A stretch of DNA of 64,000 nucleotides, from contig NZ_SDOZ01000002.1 of the NCBI RefSeq assembly GCF_004134775.1, positions 656,005 to 720,004 of the forward strand, read 5' to 3'. A program made the translations under genes and the position numbers. This document shows positions 21,671-30,306 of the stretch, in pieces. Source of the DNA: Candidatus Borkfalkia ceftriaxoniphila (GTDB lineage: Bacteria; Bacillota; Clostridia; Christensenellales; Borkfalkiaceae). The notes beneath the pieces are model-generated. The model was not told the origin of the DNA and ran no database searches. It saw only the letters and a program-made list of their open reading frames with translations. Within the stretch, counting starts at the first letter, position 1. Each line of letters starts with the position of its first letter.

Positions 21671-24600
21671 TTTTGTTCTCTTTTACGGAAAATCATCAGC
21701 GCGCAGGAAGAGAGAAGCAATAAGGAAATCAACGCAACCCCGCCCGCGTCGTAAACGCCGCCGCACCCTTTTTCGGGTTTGCCACCGTCCGTGCCGTTAT
21801 TGCCGACGTTGACTTCGAAGGTCACCGAACCGTCGTTGAAATTCACGGTCACCGCCGCTTTGCCCTCTTCGGAAAAATCATAATTGCATACCGTTCTGTC
21901 AGTGATCGCAATGTCTTCTTCGCCTCCGTCCCGATAGATTGCGTGAAGAATCAATCCCGCGGGATCAAAGTCTTCGCCGACTGCATACTGCGTCTTATCC
22001 GGCATCGTCTTTACGGTAAGCGCATCGGAAGTCGTATTGCCATTCGCATCCTCCTTAAAAGGGCGAAGCCACGAAGTACCCACAATATTCATTTCGATCT
22101 CCACCGTTTCACGCAAGATCGCGTCGGGGATCATCGTGTAGGATGCAACGTTATTTTCCCAGCCGGCCTGATCTCCCCAGTTATTGGTCAGGTATTCCAC
22201 GTAATACAATCCCCTTTCCAAACGCACCGCCGCCACGCATTCGCGCGTAAATTCGAGCGAAGGTTCCTGCCCGCCGTAATACGTATCCAAATGAAGCGCG
22301 AGCGATTCGCCAAATTGCGAAACGCGGGCGATGTACGGCATACCGTTTTTATCCTTGATCTTCATCAATTCGCCGACCGAATACCATTTGCCGACCTCTA
22401 ATCGACCGCCCTCGTATACTTCGGAAACTTTCAGGAACATCTTTTCTTTCACGTTGGTGGCGTCGTCCGTCTTATATAAACTCCAAAAGCCCGTTTTTAC
22501 CGATATATTTTCAAAATTGAAACGGACGGACAGCGTTCCCGCCTGATCGCTGATCTGAATGGGGCTGCCGCTGTAGAAGGTCATTTTTTTATCGGGATTC
22601 TTGTCAGTGACGGTGATTTCGAATGAAGTTTGAAAATCACGATAGTTGATTTTGACCGTATATTTCCCGGCGACCGTCATATCGTAGCCGCTGATTTCCA
22701 GTTCGCTGTTTTCAATCGTCCATCCCGCGTCGGCGTCCGATTCATATGCCTTTACGATAAGTCCCGTAAGATCGGGCACAAGCATCTCACCCAAACCGTA
22801 ATCGAGTTTAGCAGGTTCGTATTCGACCGCAATGTGATGGATTTCAGGCGTTACTTCGATCTTGATAGAAACCGTTTTTCCGCCCCAACTCACATCGATA
22901 CTTTTATCGCCGTTGTCGAGGGGCGCGCCGTCGTATAGCACCATGCTCGCCGTGCCGTTCACTTCAAACGTCTTTCCGTCTTTCGTCGCCAGTAATACCA
23001 TACCTGCGGGCTCGAACGTCTCTCCCGGAAGATACGCTTTTTTATTCGGCTGTGTTTTTACGGCAAGCGTATCGACGGTTTCAAAATAATAGGAAAATTT
23101 ATCGCAGGAAGTCGGACTTGCAGACCCGTGATAAAGTTGCTCGATCTGCAAAACGATATCTTCTTTCACACCTGTTTCACCCGGCATGATGGCGCTTTCT
23201 CCGCCAGCGGTCCAGTTCTGATCACCGTACTGCGCAGCCCATTGCATACCTGCCTTTAATTTGACCGCTTTCACATCGAGGGGAGTGAATTCATTGGTCG
23301 GATTTTCCCCGTAAAACGTATCGAAATATAAGATCAGTGTTTTTTCGCGCTGCGCGACGCGTGCAATATAAGGCTGTTGATTGGCGTCCTTCATTTCCGT
23401 CAATTCACCTACCGTATACCATTTGTATTCGGAATCCCCTTTCAGTTTTGCATAAAGTTCGATATGCGTGTCCTGATTGGTCTTTTTATCGGTTCCGTAC
23501 AGATAAGTATCGGTTTTTTGCCCCGCAAGTTTGATTTCCAGGGTGTGCCCTACCTCGATCCCGTTTATATTCGTGGTTTCCGATACGTTATGATACGGCC
23601 AGACCGCAGTATCGAATTCGATATAATTCGTCAAAACGGGCGCGCTTACGGTTACTTTCAGGCCCGCTGTCTTATCAAGATAATTGACCGTGACCGTTTG
23701 TTCGCCGACTTTAGTCGCGTCGTAGCCGCTCACGGTAAAGTCTGCCGCGTCCAGTTTTCTTCCGTTCTCTTCCGTCTCCGTAGGATAGGCGGTGACTTCC
23801 ATGCCCGATATATCGAACGATTCCCCTGTCAGATAAGCCGTTTTGGTCGGCATTTTCGTAATCGCGATATGATCGAGAGGCAAATCTGCGACCGTTACAG
23901 GAATTTCCACGCTCTTGCCGCCGTAAGTTACGGTTACGGTCTGATCACCCGTTTCGGTAAACGTTTTATTTTCCACGCTGACCATCGAGGCATTTAACGG
24001 TATATCCTGCGCAACGCCGCCGACCGTGGCCGTCAAAAGCAAACCGCTCGCATCGAAAGTTTCTCCGATGGAATAATTCACTTTCGCGGGCTGCGTTTTG
24101 ACTGCCAAAGTATCGGCCTCTCCCAATTCATGATAAAACATGAAAACGTCGTTATTGCTTCCTTTTGAGTATTCTTTAAATTGTACTACAATATCTTCGT
24201 TCACTCCGGTTCGGACGGAAGGTTCTCCGGCGCCGCCATTGGGATAATCATTCCATTGATCCCCGTTCAGATCAGATTTTTTGACAAGCCACTGCATGCC
24301 TTTTGAAAACTTTACGGCTTTTACGTCCAACGGAGAAAATTCCGTAGAGGTATTTTGATTCCACACGCTCTCGAAACGGATAATCAGTATCTCTGCTCTT
24401 TGATGCATTTCACTGATATACTTTTTACCCGTCGCGTCTTTGGTTTCATTTAGTTCTTTCAGAGTAGTCCATGTATAATCTTTATCGCCTTTGAGTTTCG
24501 TGTATAAAGAAATATGTGTATAATAATTTCCCCCTACCTCTGCATGTTGGAAATATCCGTCTTTTTCTGCTGTTTTCATCGTGATCTGGATAGATTCACC

Positions 24601-24792
24601 GCATGCTTCTCCCGCTGAGTTCATAAAACCGCTATCACCCCACATATTGGCTCTTCCGGGATTTTCAACATCGACGGTAAGCGATTCGGGAAAGATCTTT
24701 TCCTCCGCTTGCTCTGCGGCGAAAGCAATCACGCCGACAGAAACGGAAATGAGGAGCAGCACCGATAAAAGCAATAATCCTATTTTTTTCAT
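21667..24792 (-). CDS. Ig-like surface protein with C-terminal GCG membrane anchor
   Basis: A 1041-aa exported protein; N-terminal signal peptide ending near AFA (residue 25). It contains three copies of a module of about 150 residues (strand-rich, with KWYTVGELTEMKDAN, then LILYFDTFYG-NP--EFTPLDVKAVKL-AGMQW; copies near 35-220, 385-570 and 730-920). These alternate with bacterial Ig-like domains recognised by LAVKTQP-K--Y--GE-FD-SGL-L-A and TVTYGGKSVEIPVTV. The C-terminus PEKGCGGVYDAGG is followed by a membrane helix and FRKREQK, a sorting-signal-like tail shared with two other window proteins. It is the fifth gene of locus A, between the permease and the glycan lipoproteins. Glycan binding is likely but not shown. 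Confidence 0.75.
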   Translation of the reverse strand: MKKIGLLLLSVLLLISVSVGVIAFAAEQAEEKIFPESLTVDVENPGRANMWGDSGFMNSAGEACGESIQITMKTAEKDGYFQHAEVGGNYYTHISLYTKLKGDKDYTWTTLKELNETKDATGKKYISEMHQRAEILIIRFESVWNQNTSTEFSPLDVKAVKFSKGMQWLVKKSDLNGDQWNDYPNGGAGEPSVRTGVNEDIVVQFKEYSKGSNNDVFMFYHELGEADTLAVKTQPAKVNYSIGETFDASGLLLTATVGGVAQDIPLNASMVSVENKTFTETGDQTVTVTYGGKSVEIPVTVADLPLDHIAITKMPTKTAYLTGESFDISGMEVTAYPTETEENGRKLDAADFTVSGYDATKVGEQTVTVNYLDKTAGLKVTVSAPVLTNYIEFDTAVWPYHNVSETTNINGIEVGHTLEIKLAGQKTDTYLYGTDKKTNQDTHIELYAKLKGDSEYKWYTVGELTEMKDANQQPYIARVAQREKTLILYFDTFYGENPTNEFTPLDVKAVKLKAGMQWAAQYGDQNWTAGGESAIMPGETGVKEDIVLQIEQLYHGSASPTSCDKFSYYFETVDTLAVKTQPNKKAYLPGETFEPAGMVLLATKDGKTFEVNGTASMVLYDGAPLDNGDKSIDVSWGGKTVSIKIEVTPEIHHIAVEYEPAKLDYGLGEMLVPDLTGLIVKAYESDADAGWTIENSELEISGYDMTVAGKYTVKINYRDFQTSFEITVTDKNPDKKMTFYSGSPIQISDQAGTLSVRFNFENISVKTGFWSLYKTDDATNVKEKMFLKVSEVYEGGRLEVGKWYSVGELMKIKDKNGMPYIARVSQFGESLALHLDTYYGGQEPSLEFTRECVAAVRLERGLYYVEYLTNNWGDQAGWENNVASYTMIPDAILRETVEIEMNIVGTSWLRPFKEDANGNTTSDALTVKTMPDKTQYAVGEDFDPAGLILHAIYRDGGEEDIAITDRTVCNYDFSEEGKAAVTVNFNDGSVTFEVNVGNNGTDGGKPEKGCGGVYDAGGVALISLLLLSSCALMIFRKREQK

Positions 24793-24804
24793 AATTTCCT
24801 CCTT

Positions 24805-25680
24805 TTATGCTTTGACTGCACCCATTTGGATGCCGTCCACAAGTTTACGTTGATACAGCAAAAACAACAGCGCGGGCGGAATGGACATAAATACCCCCGC
24901 CGCCATGCGCACATTGGCGGACTCCATGGCTACGTTTGTGGTAATGCTGTCGTAATAGATGGCAACCGCCAGCGTATAACTATTTGAATCGCGCAGATAA
25001 ACCAAGGGTCCGTAAAAATCCGACCAGTTGCTGCCGAAAGCCCCAACCGCCACATATAACAGAATGGGCAGACAGAGCGGGATCATGATGTAAAAATATC
25101 TGCGCAAGTATCCTGCCCCGTCGATTTTCGCCGCCTCTTCGATTTCGTTGGATACGCCGCGCATAAACTGCATCATCAAAAAAATGTTGATCGCGCCGCC
25201 GCCGAACAGAGCGGGAATCGTAAGCGGTAAAACGCTTTCCGTCCAGCCGAGATTTGAAAAAAGAACGTACAAGGGCACCTGCGTGACCGCTCCGGGGATC
25301 ATGATCGTCGAAAGCACGAGCATGAAGACGATCTTTCTTCCGCGGAATTTGATTTTTGCAAATCCATACGCGCAGAGCGATGCGGAAAACGGCACGGCTA
25401 TGATATTAAAGACTACGACTTTGAGCGTGTTGAGCGTATATAACAGATAATTTTGCTGTGAAAACATCTTGACATACGCCGAAACCGTCCAGACCGAGGG
25501 GAAAAATTTGATTTCCGAACCCATGATCTCTTTGCTCGTCATGAAACTGCGGTTGATCATGAATATATAGGGAAAAATCAGAAATACGGCGACCGCGACC
25601 AATAAAGTATATAGGACGACTTTATTTACGATCTTGCGGACAAGCAGTTTATTATGGAGGATCTGTCCTTCTCTGTCCAT
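24805..25680 (-). CDS. sugar ABC transporter permease (MalG/UgpE type)
   Basis: A 291-aa inner-membrane permease with six predicted helices. The start at 25680 (MDREGQILHN) follows CGGAGGATATG; a 34-residue upstream extension is rejected. The EAA loop reads EEAAKIDGAGYLRRYFYIMIP (about residues 190-210), the contact surface for the ATPase. The N-terminus contains VFLIFPYIFMINRSF and the C-terminus ends with the family's DGIQMGAVKA. It pairs with the MalF-type permease encoded 1 base upstream and the binding protein at 26611-28011. No ATPase gene is present in the operon, so a shared ATPase encoded elsewhere must drive transport. Confidence 0.92.
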   Translation of the reverse strand: MDREGQILHNKLLVRKIVNKVVLYTLLVAVAVFLIFPYIFMINRSFMTSKEIMGSEIKFFPSVWTVSAYVKMFSQQNYLLYTLNTLKVVVFNIIAVPFSASLCAYGFAKIKFRGRKIVFMLVLSTIMIPGAVTQVPLYVLFSNLGWTESVLPLTIPALFGGGAINIFLMMQFMRGVSNEIEEAAKIDGAGYLRRYFYIMIPLCLPILLYVAVGAFGSNWSDFYGPLVYLRDSNSYTLAVAIYYDSITTNVAMESANVRMAAGVFMSIPPALLFLLYQRKLVDGIQMGAVKA

Positions 25681-25681
25681 A

Positions 25682-26590
25682 TCACATATCCTCCGCGTAT
25701 TGTACCCAGCCGCCGGTTTTAAAAACAAACATCGTGAGTGCGAAAGTAACGATAAAGAGCACCCAACCGAGAGCACAGGCATACCCCATCATTCCGATAC
25801 GGGTAAAGGCTTCGTTATAAATTTTCACGGCGATAAAGTACAGAGAATTATCGGGACCTGTTCCGCCGGAACCGCTCGCGATGATAAATGTGTTAAAGCA
25901 TTGCAGACTGCCGATGATGCCCGTAACGAGATTATAAAAGATCATCGGGGTTGACATCGGAATGGTGATAAACAATAACTGTTTGAAACGGCTTGCACCG
26001 TCCAGCCGCGCCGCTTCGTACAGGCCTTGCGGAATATTTTTGAATGATGCGAGCCAGACCACCATACTTCCGCCCGTACTCCAGACGGTCGTCAGGATCA
26101 ATGTGGGCAGCGCGCTTTTTGCGCTTTCGAAAAACATGGAATGTAACCCGAATACGCCTATGATCTGATTGAATATTCCGTAAGCGGGAGAAAAAATGTC
26201 CTTCCAAAGAACTCCTGCCGCAACGGCGGGGATAATCACAGGAAGATAAAACAACACGCGGAAAACCGAAATCCCCGGTACTTTACTGTTAGCCAGAAGC
26301 GCTAAGGCATACCCGAGCAGTAATCCGAGCGGTACGGTGATCGCGGCATAAATAAAAGTATTGGCGAACACCTTTCCGATCTCGTAATCCTGCTGAAACA
26401 TATAGAGGAAATTGTCGAACCCGGCAAATTCCATTTTTAAAAATCCGTCGTAATTGAAAAAACTGTATACGAGAGACTGGATCGCGGGTATGAATGTAAA
26501 TACGACCACGCCGATCACGACGAGAGATACGAAGCAATAACCCGCTATATCCGTTTTGATTTGACTTTTATTAGTAATCGACAACTTCAT
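25682..26590 (-). CDS. sugar ABC transporter permease (MalF/UgpA type)
   Basis: A 302-aa permease with six predicted helices. Typical features are FTFIPAIQSLVYSFFNYDGF at the first helix, FRVLFYLPVIIPAVAAGVLW (about 113-132), and the EAA loop YEAARLDGASRFKQLLFITIP (about 193-213). It is the second gene after the binding protein in locus A and ends two bases before the start of the MalG-type partner. Its closest relative in the window is the product of 40863-41885. The substrate is probably an oligosaccharide; which one is unknown. Confidence 0.92.
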   Translation of the reverse strand: MKLSITNKSQIKTDIAGYCFVSLVVIGVVVFTFIPAIQSLVYSFFNYDGFLKMEFAGFDNFLYMFQQDYEIGKVFANTFIYAAITVPLGLLLGYALALLANSKVPGISVFRVLFYLPVIIPAVAAGVLWKDIFSPAYGIFNQIIGVFGLHSMFFESAKSALPTLILTTVWSTGGSMVVWLASFKNIPQGLYEAARLDGASRFKQLLFITIPMSTPMIFYNLVTGIIGSLQCFNTFIIASGSGGTGPDNSLYFIAVKIYNEAFTRIGMMGYACALGWVLFIVTFALTMFVFKTGGWVQYAEDM

Positions 26591-26610
26591 ACCCTATCTC
26601 CACACGCGCC

Positions 26611-28011
26611 TTAATGCGTCAGCCAGTATTCCAGTTGCTGTTCGGCAAGATCGATCGAATAGTCCAAAGTTCTGCCCGTATCGATGTAGTTGCCGATCAT
26701 CGTCTGTATCACTTTTTGCAGATCGTCCGCACGTTCCGCGTGCGCCAAAATAAAATCGGTGGGACAGATCGCGCCGTTCTCGCTCGCCCAGGTAAAAGCG
26801 CCCATATTATAATTTTCGTAACCTTTTCCCCAATGGTTTTCGGGATCTTTCGCGTCAGACATATCCTTGCGGATCGGCGGGTAATTCGTTCCGCAATCGG
26901 CTATGATGTTCTGTCCCTCGCGGCTCAGCATAAATTTTAAAAACTGCCATGCAATATCGCGCCGCGCCTGCTCGGTGATGGTGGACGAAACGCAGTATCC
27001 GGATACGCCCGAACCGATCATGGGATTTTCTTCGTCTATGATCGGAAAAGTTACGACGTTATAATCGCTCTCTTTGAATCCGGAACCATATGCACCCTGC
27101 AAATTACGGACTTGGATCGAAGCGGCCTGCGAATGAAACATGAATATTCCCTCGCCGCCCTGAAAGTTTGCCTGCGTGCCGGTAAACTTCGAGGTGATCT
27201 TTTGATCCACAAGATCTTTCATCAGATTCAGGGCGTCGCGCGTTCCCTGACTGTCAATGATGACTTCGTTATTCTCCCCGTAATATCCGCCGCCGCAAGA
27301 TAAAATGATGGGATTAAACACCGCTTCCCAATTCAGATAGCCGTCCAACAACGTTCTTTCCGAGTTTTTCCATGCGTTCGAAGCGCGTACTTGCCGGCAC
27401 ACGGTAAGAAAGTCTTCCCAGGTCCAACCGTTTTTGATGAGCGAATTTTCGGAATCGACGTCTACGCCCGCTTCCCGCAAAAGCCGCGCGTTATAGTGGC
27501 AGACGACCTGATCCGCCGCGCGGGGAATCATCCATTGATCCCCGTCGAAATCACTTTGCCCGAGTTTAAAAAAAGATTCGTAATAATCGCCCATGGAAAA
27601 ACTTTCCGCCGCTTCCTCCGCCTCGATATACGGATCTAAACTGAGCGTTACGCCCGAGTTGCCCAGACTGAGCATTTCAAAACTCGAAGTCTGGAAAATA
27701 TCGGGCATCTTTTTCCCTTGAAAGAATCCCATCATCGTTCCGATCACATTGCCGGAAATGGGCTGCACTTCGATTTTTACTTTTGGAAAGTACTTATTAA
27801 AACCTTCTCCCAACTTGCGGATGATATTCATCTCATCGTTACTCGCTTGGCAGGCGACGACCAAAGTCAGTTCAGTCTGCTTATCCGGCGTGATGGAAAA
27901 CGTATAATCATTTCCCTTTATCGTGTCGGGTTTGTTCAAACATCCGGTAGCCGTAACGACCACGAGCGATACGGCAAGGACAGCGCCCAAAATTTTACGA
28001 ATAAGTTTCAT
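26611..28011 (-). CDS. ABC transporter sugar-binding lipoprotein
   Basis: A 466-aa family 1 extracellular solute-binding protein. The signal peptide ends in the lipobox ATGC (Cys24). The mature part has the order expected of a carbohydrate-binding SBP: TELTLVVACQASNDEMNII (about 45-63), FFQGKKMPDIFQTSS, and GWTWEDFLTVCRQV (about 196-209), the motif near the hinge. WQFLKFMLSREGQ follows near the C-terminus. It captures the sugar and hands it to the permeases encoded next. It is the second gene of the locus A operon, 29 bases after the trehalase-like gene, with GGAGG before the ATG. A paralog is encoded at 41897-43414. Confidence 0.93.
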   Translation of the reverse strand: MKLIRKILGAVLAVSLVVVTATGCLNKPDTIKGNDYTFSITPDKQTELTLVVACQASNDEMNIIRKLGEGFNKYFPKVKIEVQPISGNVIGTMMGFFQGKKMPDIFQTSSFEMLSLGNSGVTLSLDPYIEAEEAAESFSMGDYYESFFKLGQSDFDGDQWMIPRAADQVVCHYNARLLREAGVDVDSENSLIKNGWTWEDFLTVCRQVRASNAWKNSERTLLDGYLNWEAVFNPIILSCGGGYYGENNEVIIDSQGTRDALNLMKDLVDQKITSKFTGTQANFQGGEGIFMFHSQAASIQVRNLQGAYGSGFKESDYNVVTFPIIDEENPMIGSGVSGYCVSSTITEQARRDIAWQFLKFMLSREGQNIIADCGTNYPPIRKDMSDAKDPENHWGKGYENYNMGAFTWASENGAICPTDFILAHAERADDLQKVIQTMIGNYIDTGRTLDYSIDLAEQQLEYWLTH

Positions 28012-28040
28012 GTTTTCCTCCTGTTTTTGAAAAATTTATT

Positions 28041-29282
28041 TCAGATGGCGATCCGGGTTTGTTCGGTCGTAAAGACATGTATCATATTGCCGCTCGAAAG
28101 GTATCTTTCGAATACGCGATACGTACCGGCCGTCCAACCGAGCATTTTCGATTCGTTATACTCGTGCACGAAAGCCTTCTGCCCCGAAATACAGTCGTAT
28201 TTTTCCCAAAGACAGCCCGTTTCCTTCCAACAACTGTCTACCAGCGCGATGTATTTTTCAGCCTGCCGTTTCGCTTCCTTTTTCAATCCCACACGATCGA
28301 GCGCCATGACCGAAAAACATTCCAATGGCGGCCATATGTTGGGATAACACCATTGATATTTTCCGAATTCATCCGTTTTTGCCGTGGCAGGAATCCCGTA
28401 TCGGGAATCCAACGACTTCAAGATCTGCGCGGCTTTTGCACTGTCCTGTGAAACGCCGCACAGAAACGGCATCAACAGAGCCGTGCTGACAAACGGCGAA
28501 CATTCTCCGTACACAAAATTGTAATCATAAAAAACGCCGTTTACGGTACAGTATTTGCGCATAAGTTCCAAGCGTTTGTCCGCCGCTTCCCGATAAGTAT
28601 TTTTACGATCCAGCAAAGAAGCGAAAAAGGCAAGGATCCGTTCGTTCGCATACAAAAGGCTGTTCAGATCGACAGGCGCGTAATGTTCGATGTGCGAACC
28701 GAAACGGGGCGTAAAATCCCAACCGCTCTCCGCCTCGGAAAGTAAATTCGAGCCTAAAATCTCATCGCTTTCTTTTTGTTCGCAATCTTCGCCCAAACGC
28801 GTGTGCATTACGATTTTATAAAAATCGCTGTGGGTAACGGGTTCCGCGTTATTGCCGTAACGATTCAACCCGCAGGGCGTCATGCGCTCACGCATCCAAA
28901 AGGAATATTCCTTTTCCATTGCGGGAAACGCGCCGCGGATAAAATTCAAATCGCCGCTCTCCTGCCAATAAGCGTGACACATCGGAATAAATAAAGGGAC
29001 CTGCGAACGGTTATCCCCCCCTTCCGTCGCTACATTGGGCATATATCCGTATTCATCTATCAGAAAAATCATATTTTTTATATTGTTGAGCGCCTGTTCT
29101 TTCATACCGTCGCAAAGCAGCCCTAAATTGATAAAATATGTATCCCAATAAAAGAAATTTTCAAAACCCACGTCGCTGGTCTGCTCGCAGGAAGGAGAAT
29201 TGAACGGATAAGGGATTCCCTTCGGTTCTCCCGGGCGGACACTGTTTTTCCAGTTGCCTCTGATGTATTCGTTAACTGTCAT
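28041..29282 (-). CDS. trehalase-like glycoside hydrolase (GH37/GH63-like)
   Basis: A 413-aa cytoplasmic (alpha/alpha)6-barrel hydrolase without a signal peptide. Trehalase-type motifs are visible: FENFFYWDTYF (about 40-50), ESGWDFTPRF (about 185-194), DLNSLLYANE (about 204-213), and YQWCYPNIWPPLE (about 317-329), which matches QWDYP-xW-P with Asp replaced by Cys. Both the Asp of SGWD and an H-EYNESKMLGWTAG end motif are present. It is shorter than classical trehalases (about 500-550 aa), mainly at the N-terminus. It probably cleaves an alpha-linked disaccharide or oligosaccharide imported by the ABC system encoded downstream. It is the first gene of locus A, directly behind a consensus promoter. 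Confidence 0.8.
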   Translation of the reverse strand: MTVNEYIRGNWKNSVRPGEPKGIPYPFNSPSCEQTSDVGFENFFYWDTYFINLGLLCDGMKEQALNNIKNMIFLIDEYGYMPNVATEGGDNRSQVPLFIPMCHAYWQESGDLNFIRGAFPAMEKEYSFWMRERMTPCGLNRYGNNAEPVTHSDFYKIVMHTRLGEDCEQKESDEILGSNLLSEAESGWDFTPRFGSHIEHYAPVDLNSLLYANERILAFFASLLDRKNTYREAADKRLELMRKYCTVNGVFYDYNFVYGECSPFVSTALLMPFLCGVSQDSAKAAQILKSLDSRYGIPATAKTDEFGKYQWCYPNIWPPLECFSVMALDRVGLKKEAKRQAEKYIALVDSCWKETGCLWEKYDCISGQKAFVHEYNESKMLGWTAGTYRVFERYLSSGNMIHVFTTEQTRIAI

Positions 29283-29299
29283 AAAAACCTCTCTTCGTA

Positions 29300-29328
29300 T
29301 TGACTTTCTATCCTGTTTCTGCTATCAT
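29300..29328 (+). promoter_or_regulatory. promoter of the AraC-family gene
   Basis: TTGACT (29300-29305), a 17-nt spacer and TATCAT (29323-29328) lie about 80 bases upstream of the ATG at 29406. It is face to face with the locus A promoter. Confidence 0.6.
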
Positions 29329-29355
29329 TATACTTGATAAAAAATCATATTTCAA
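29327..29355 (-). promoter_or_regulatory. sigma-A promoter of locus A operon
   Basis: On the minus strand TTGAAA (29350-29355), a 17-nt spacer and a perfect TATAAT (29327-29332) lie 45 bases upstream of the trehalase-like gene. The -10 overlaps the -10 of the divergent AraC promoter by two bases, so the two would compete or be regulated together. Confidence 0.8.
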
Positions 29356-29405
29356 TACATATTTCGTCAGATATGCGACAAATATTGCTGTATTGCGAGG
29401 TTGAT

Positions 29406-30233
29406 ATGTACGAAACCTTTGAAAAATACCGAGAATCGATCGAAAGATTGTATATCAGTGAAAATAAAAATTTTTGTCAGCCGCACTTTCACAGGCATGT
29501 GGAGATCTTGTATGTACTGGAAAGCGGCTTGCTTGTCACCGTAAACGGCAAGAGTAAATTGATGCAGGAAGGAGAGGTGGCCGTGATCGACAGTTTCGAT
29601 ACACACAGTTATACGAATCCGCAACAGTTGCGCTCTATTTCCATCGTAATACCCGTTTCCCTCTGTCCTGCTTATAAAGAACGCACCAAGCGTATGAAAC
29701 TCGCCGCAAACTTTCTGACCGATACCGAAGCGTGTGACGAAATGCTCTGCCTGATCCGGCTCATGCAAAAGCATACCTATAATATCGATGAACCGCTTTA
29801 TTTGACCACCCATTATTCCCATGCGGACGAAGCGTTTATTCTCGGGTGCCTTGCAACGATCATGGGCATCGTACTTCGGAGTATTCCCTTTGTGAAACGT
29901 AACGACGAAAAAGATGAAAACCTTACTAAAAATATTTTAATTTATCTCGACGAACATTACAGCGAAGATCTGTCCCTCGACAGTTTAGCCGATCATTTCG
30001 GCTACAGCAAATATTATTTTTCGAGGATCTGTCAAAAAATTTTAGATTCTTCTCTCACTAAGTATCTGAATAAAATACGGATTTTAAAAATTTTGGAAGA
30101 TAAAAATAATAAAACGCTCACGGAACTTGCCACGAAACACGGTTTTACGAATATGCGCACCTTTCAACGCGCATTCAAAGACGTAACGGGCATTACCGCC
30201 AGCGCTTACAAAGCGAATAAATTTATTTTATAA
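29406..30233 (+). CDS. AraC-family transcriptional regulator
   Basis: A 275-aa regulator with an N-terminal cupin-like sensing domain (FCQPHFHRHVEILYVLESGLLVTVNG pattern, about 16-41) and a C-terminal double HTH (about 175-272). The latter contains LSLDSLADHFGYSKYYFSRICQKI, then LTELATKHGFTNMRTFQRAFKDVTG, the AraC signature. The start at 29406 is favoured by the GCGAGG 9 bases upstream; the longer version from 29334 runs into the promoter. It is divergent from the locus A operon and most likely activates it in response to a sugar. A strong terminator follows. Confidence 0.92.
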   Translation: MYETFEKYRESIERLYISENKNFCQPHFHRHVEILYVLESGLLVTVNGKSKLMQEGEVAVIDSFDTHSYTNPQQLRSISIVIPVSLCPAYKERTKRMKLAANFLTDTEACDEMLCLIRLMQKHTYNIDEPLYLTTHYSHADEAFILGCLATIMGIVLRSIPFVKRNDEKDENLTKNILIYLDEHYSEDLSLDSLADHFGYSKYYFSRICQKILDSSLTKYLNKIRILKILEDKNNKTLTELATKHGFTNMRTFQRAFKDVTGITASAYKANKFIL

Positions 30234-30273
30234 TCAATTCGTATAGTTCGTGGTTATACAGAAATAAACAGAC

Positions 30274-30303
30274 AACCCCCGCATTCAGTCGAATGCGGGG
30301 GTT
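30274..30303. terminator. bidirectional terminator
   Basis: The 13-bp stem AACCCCCGCATTC / GAATGCGGGGGTT has an AGTC loop and lies between the convergent AraC gene (end 30233) and the GDPD gene (end 30307). On the minus strand it closes the locus B operon. Confidence 0.85.
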
Positions 30304-30306
30304 AAA

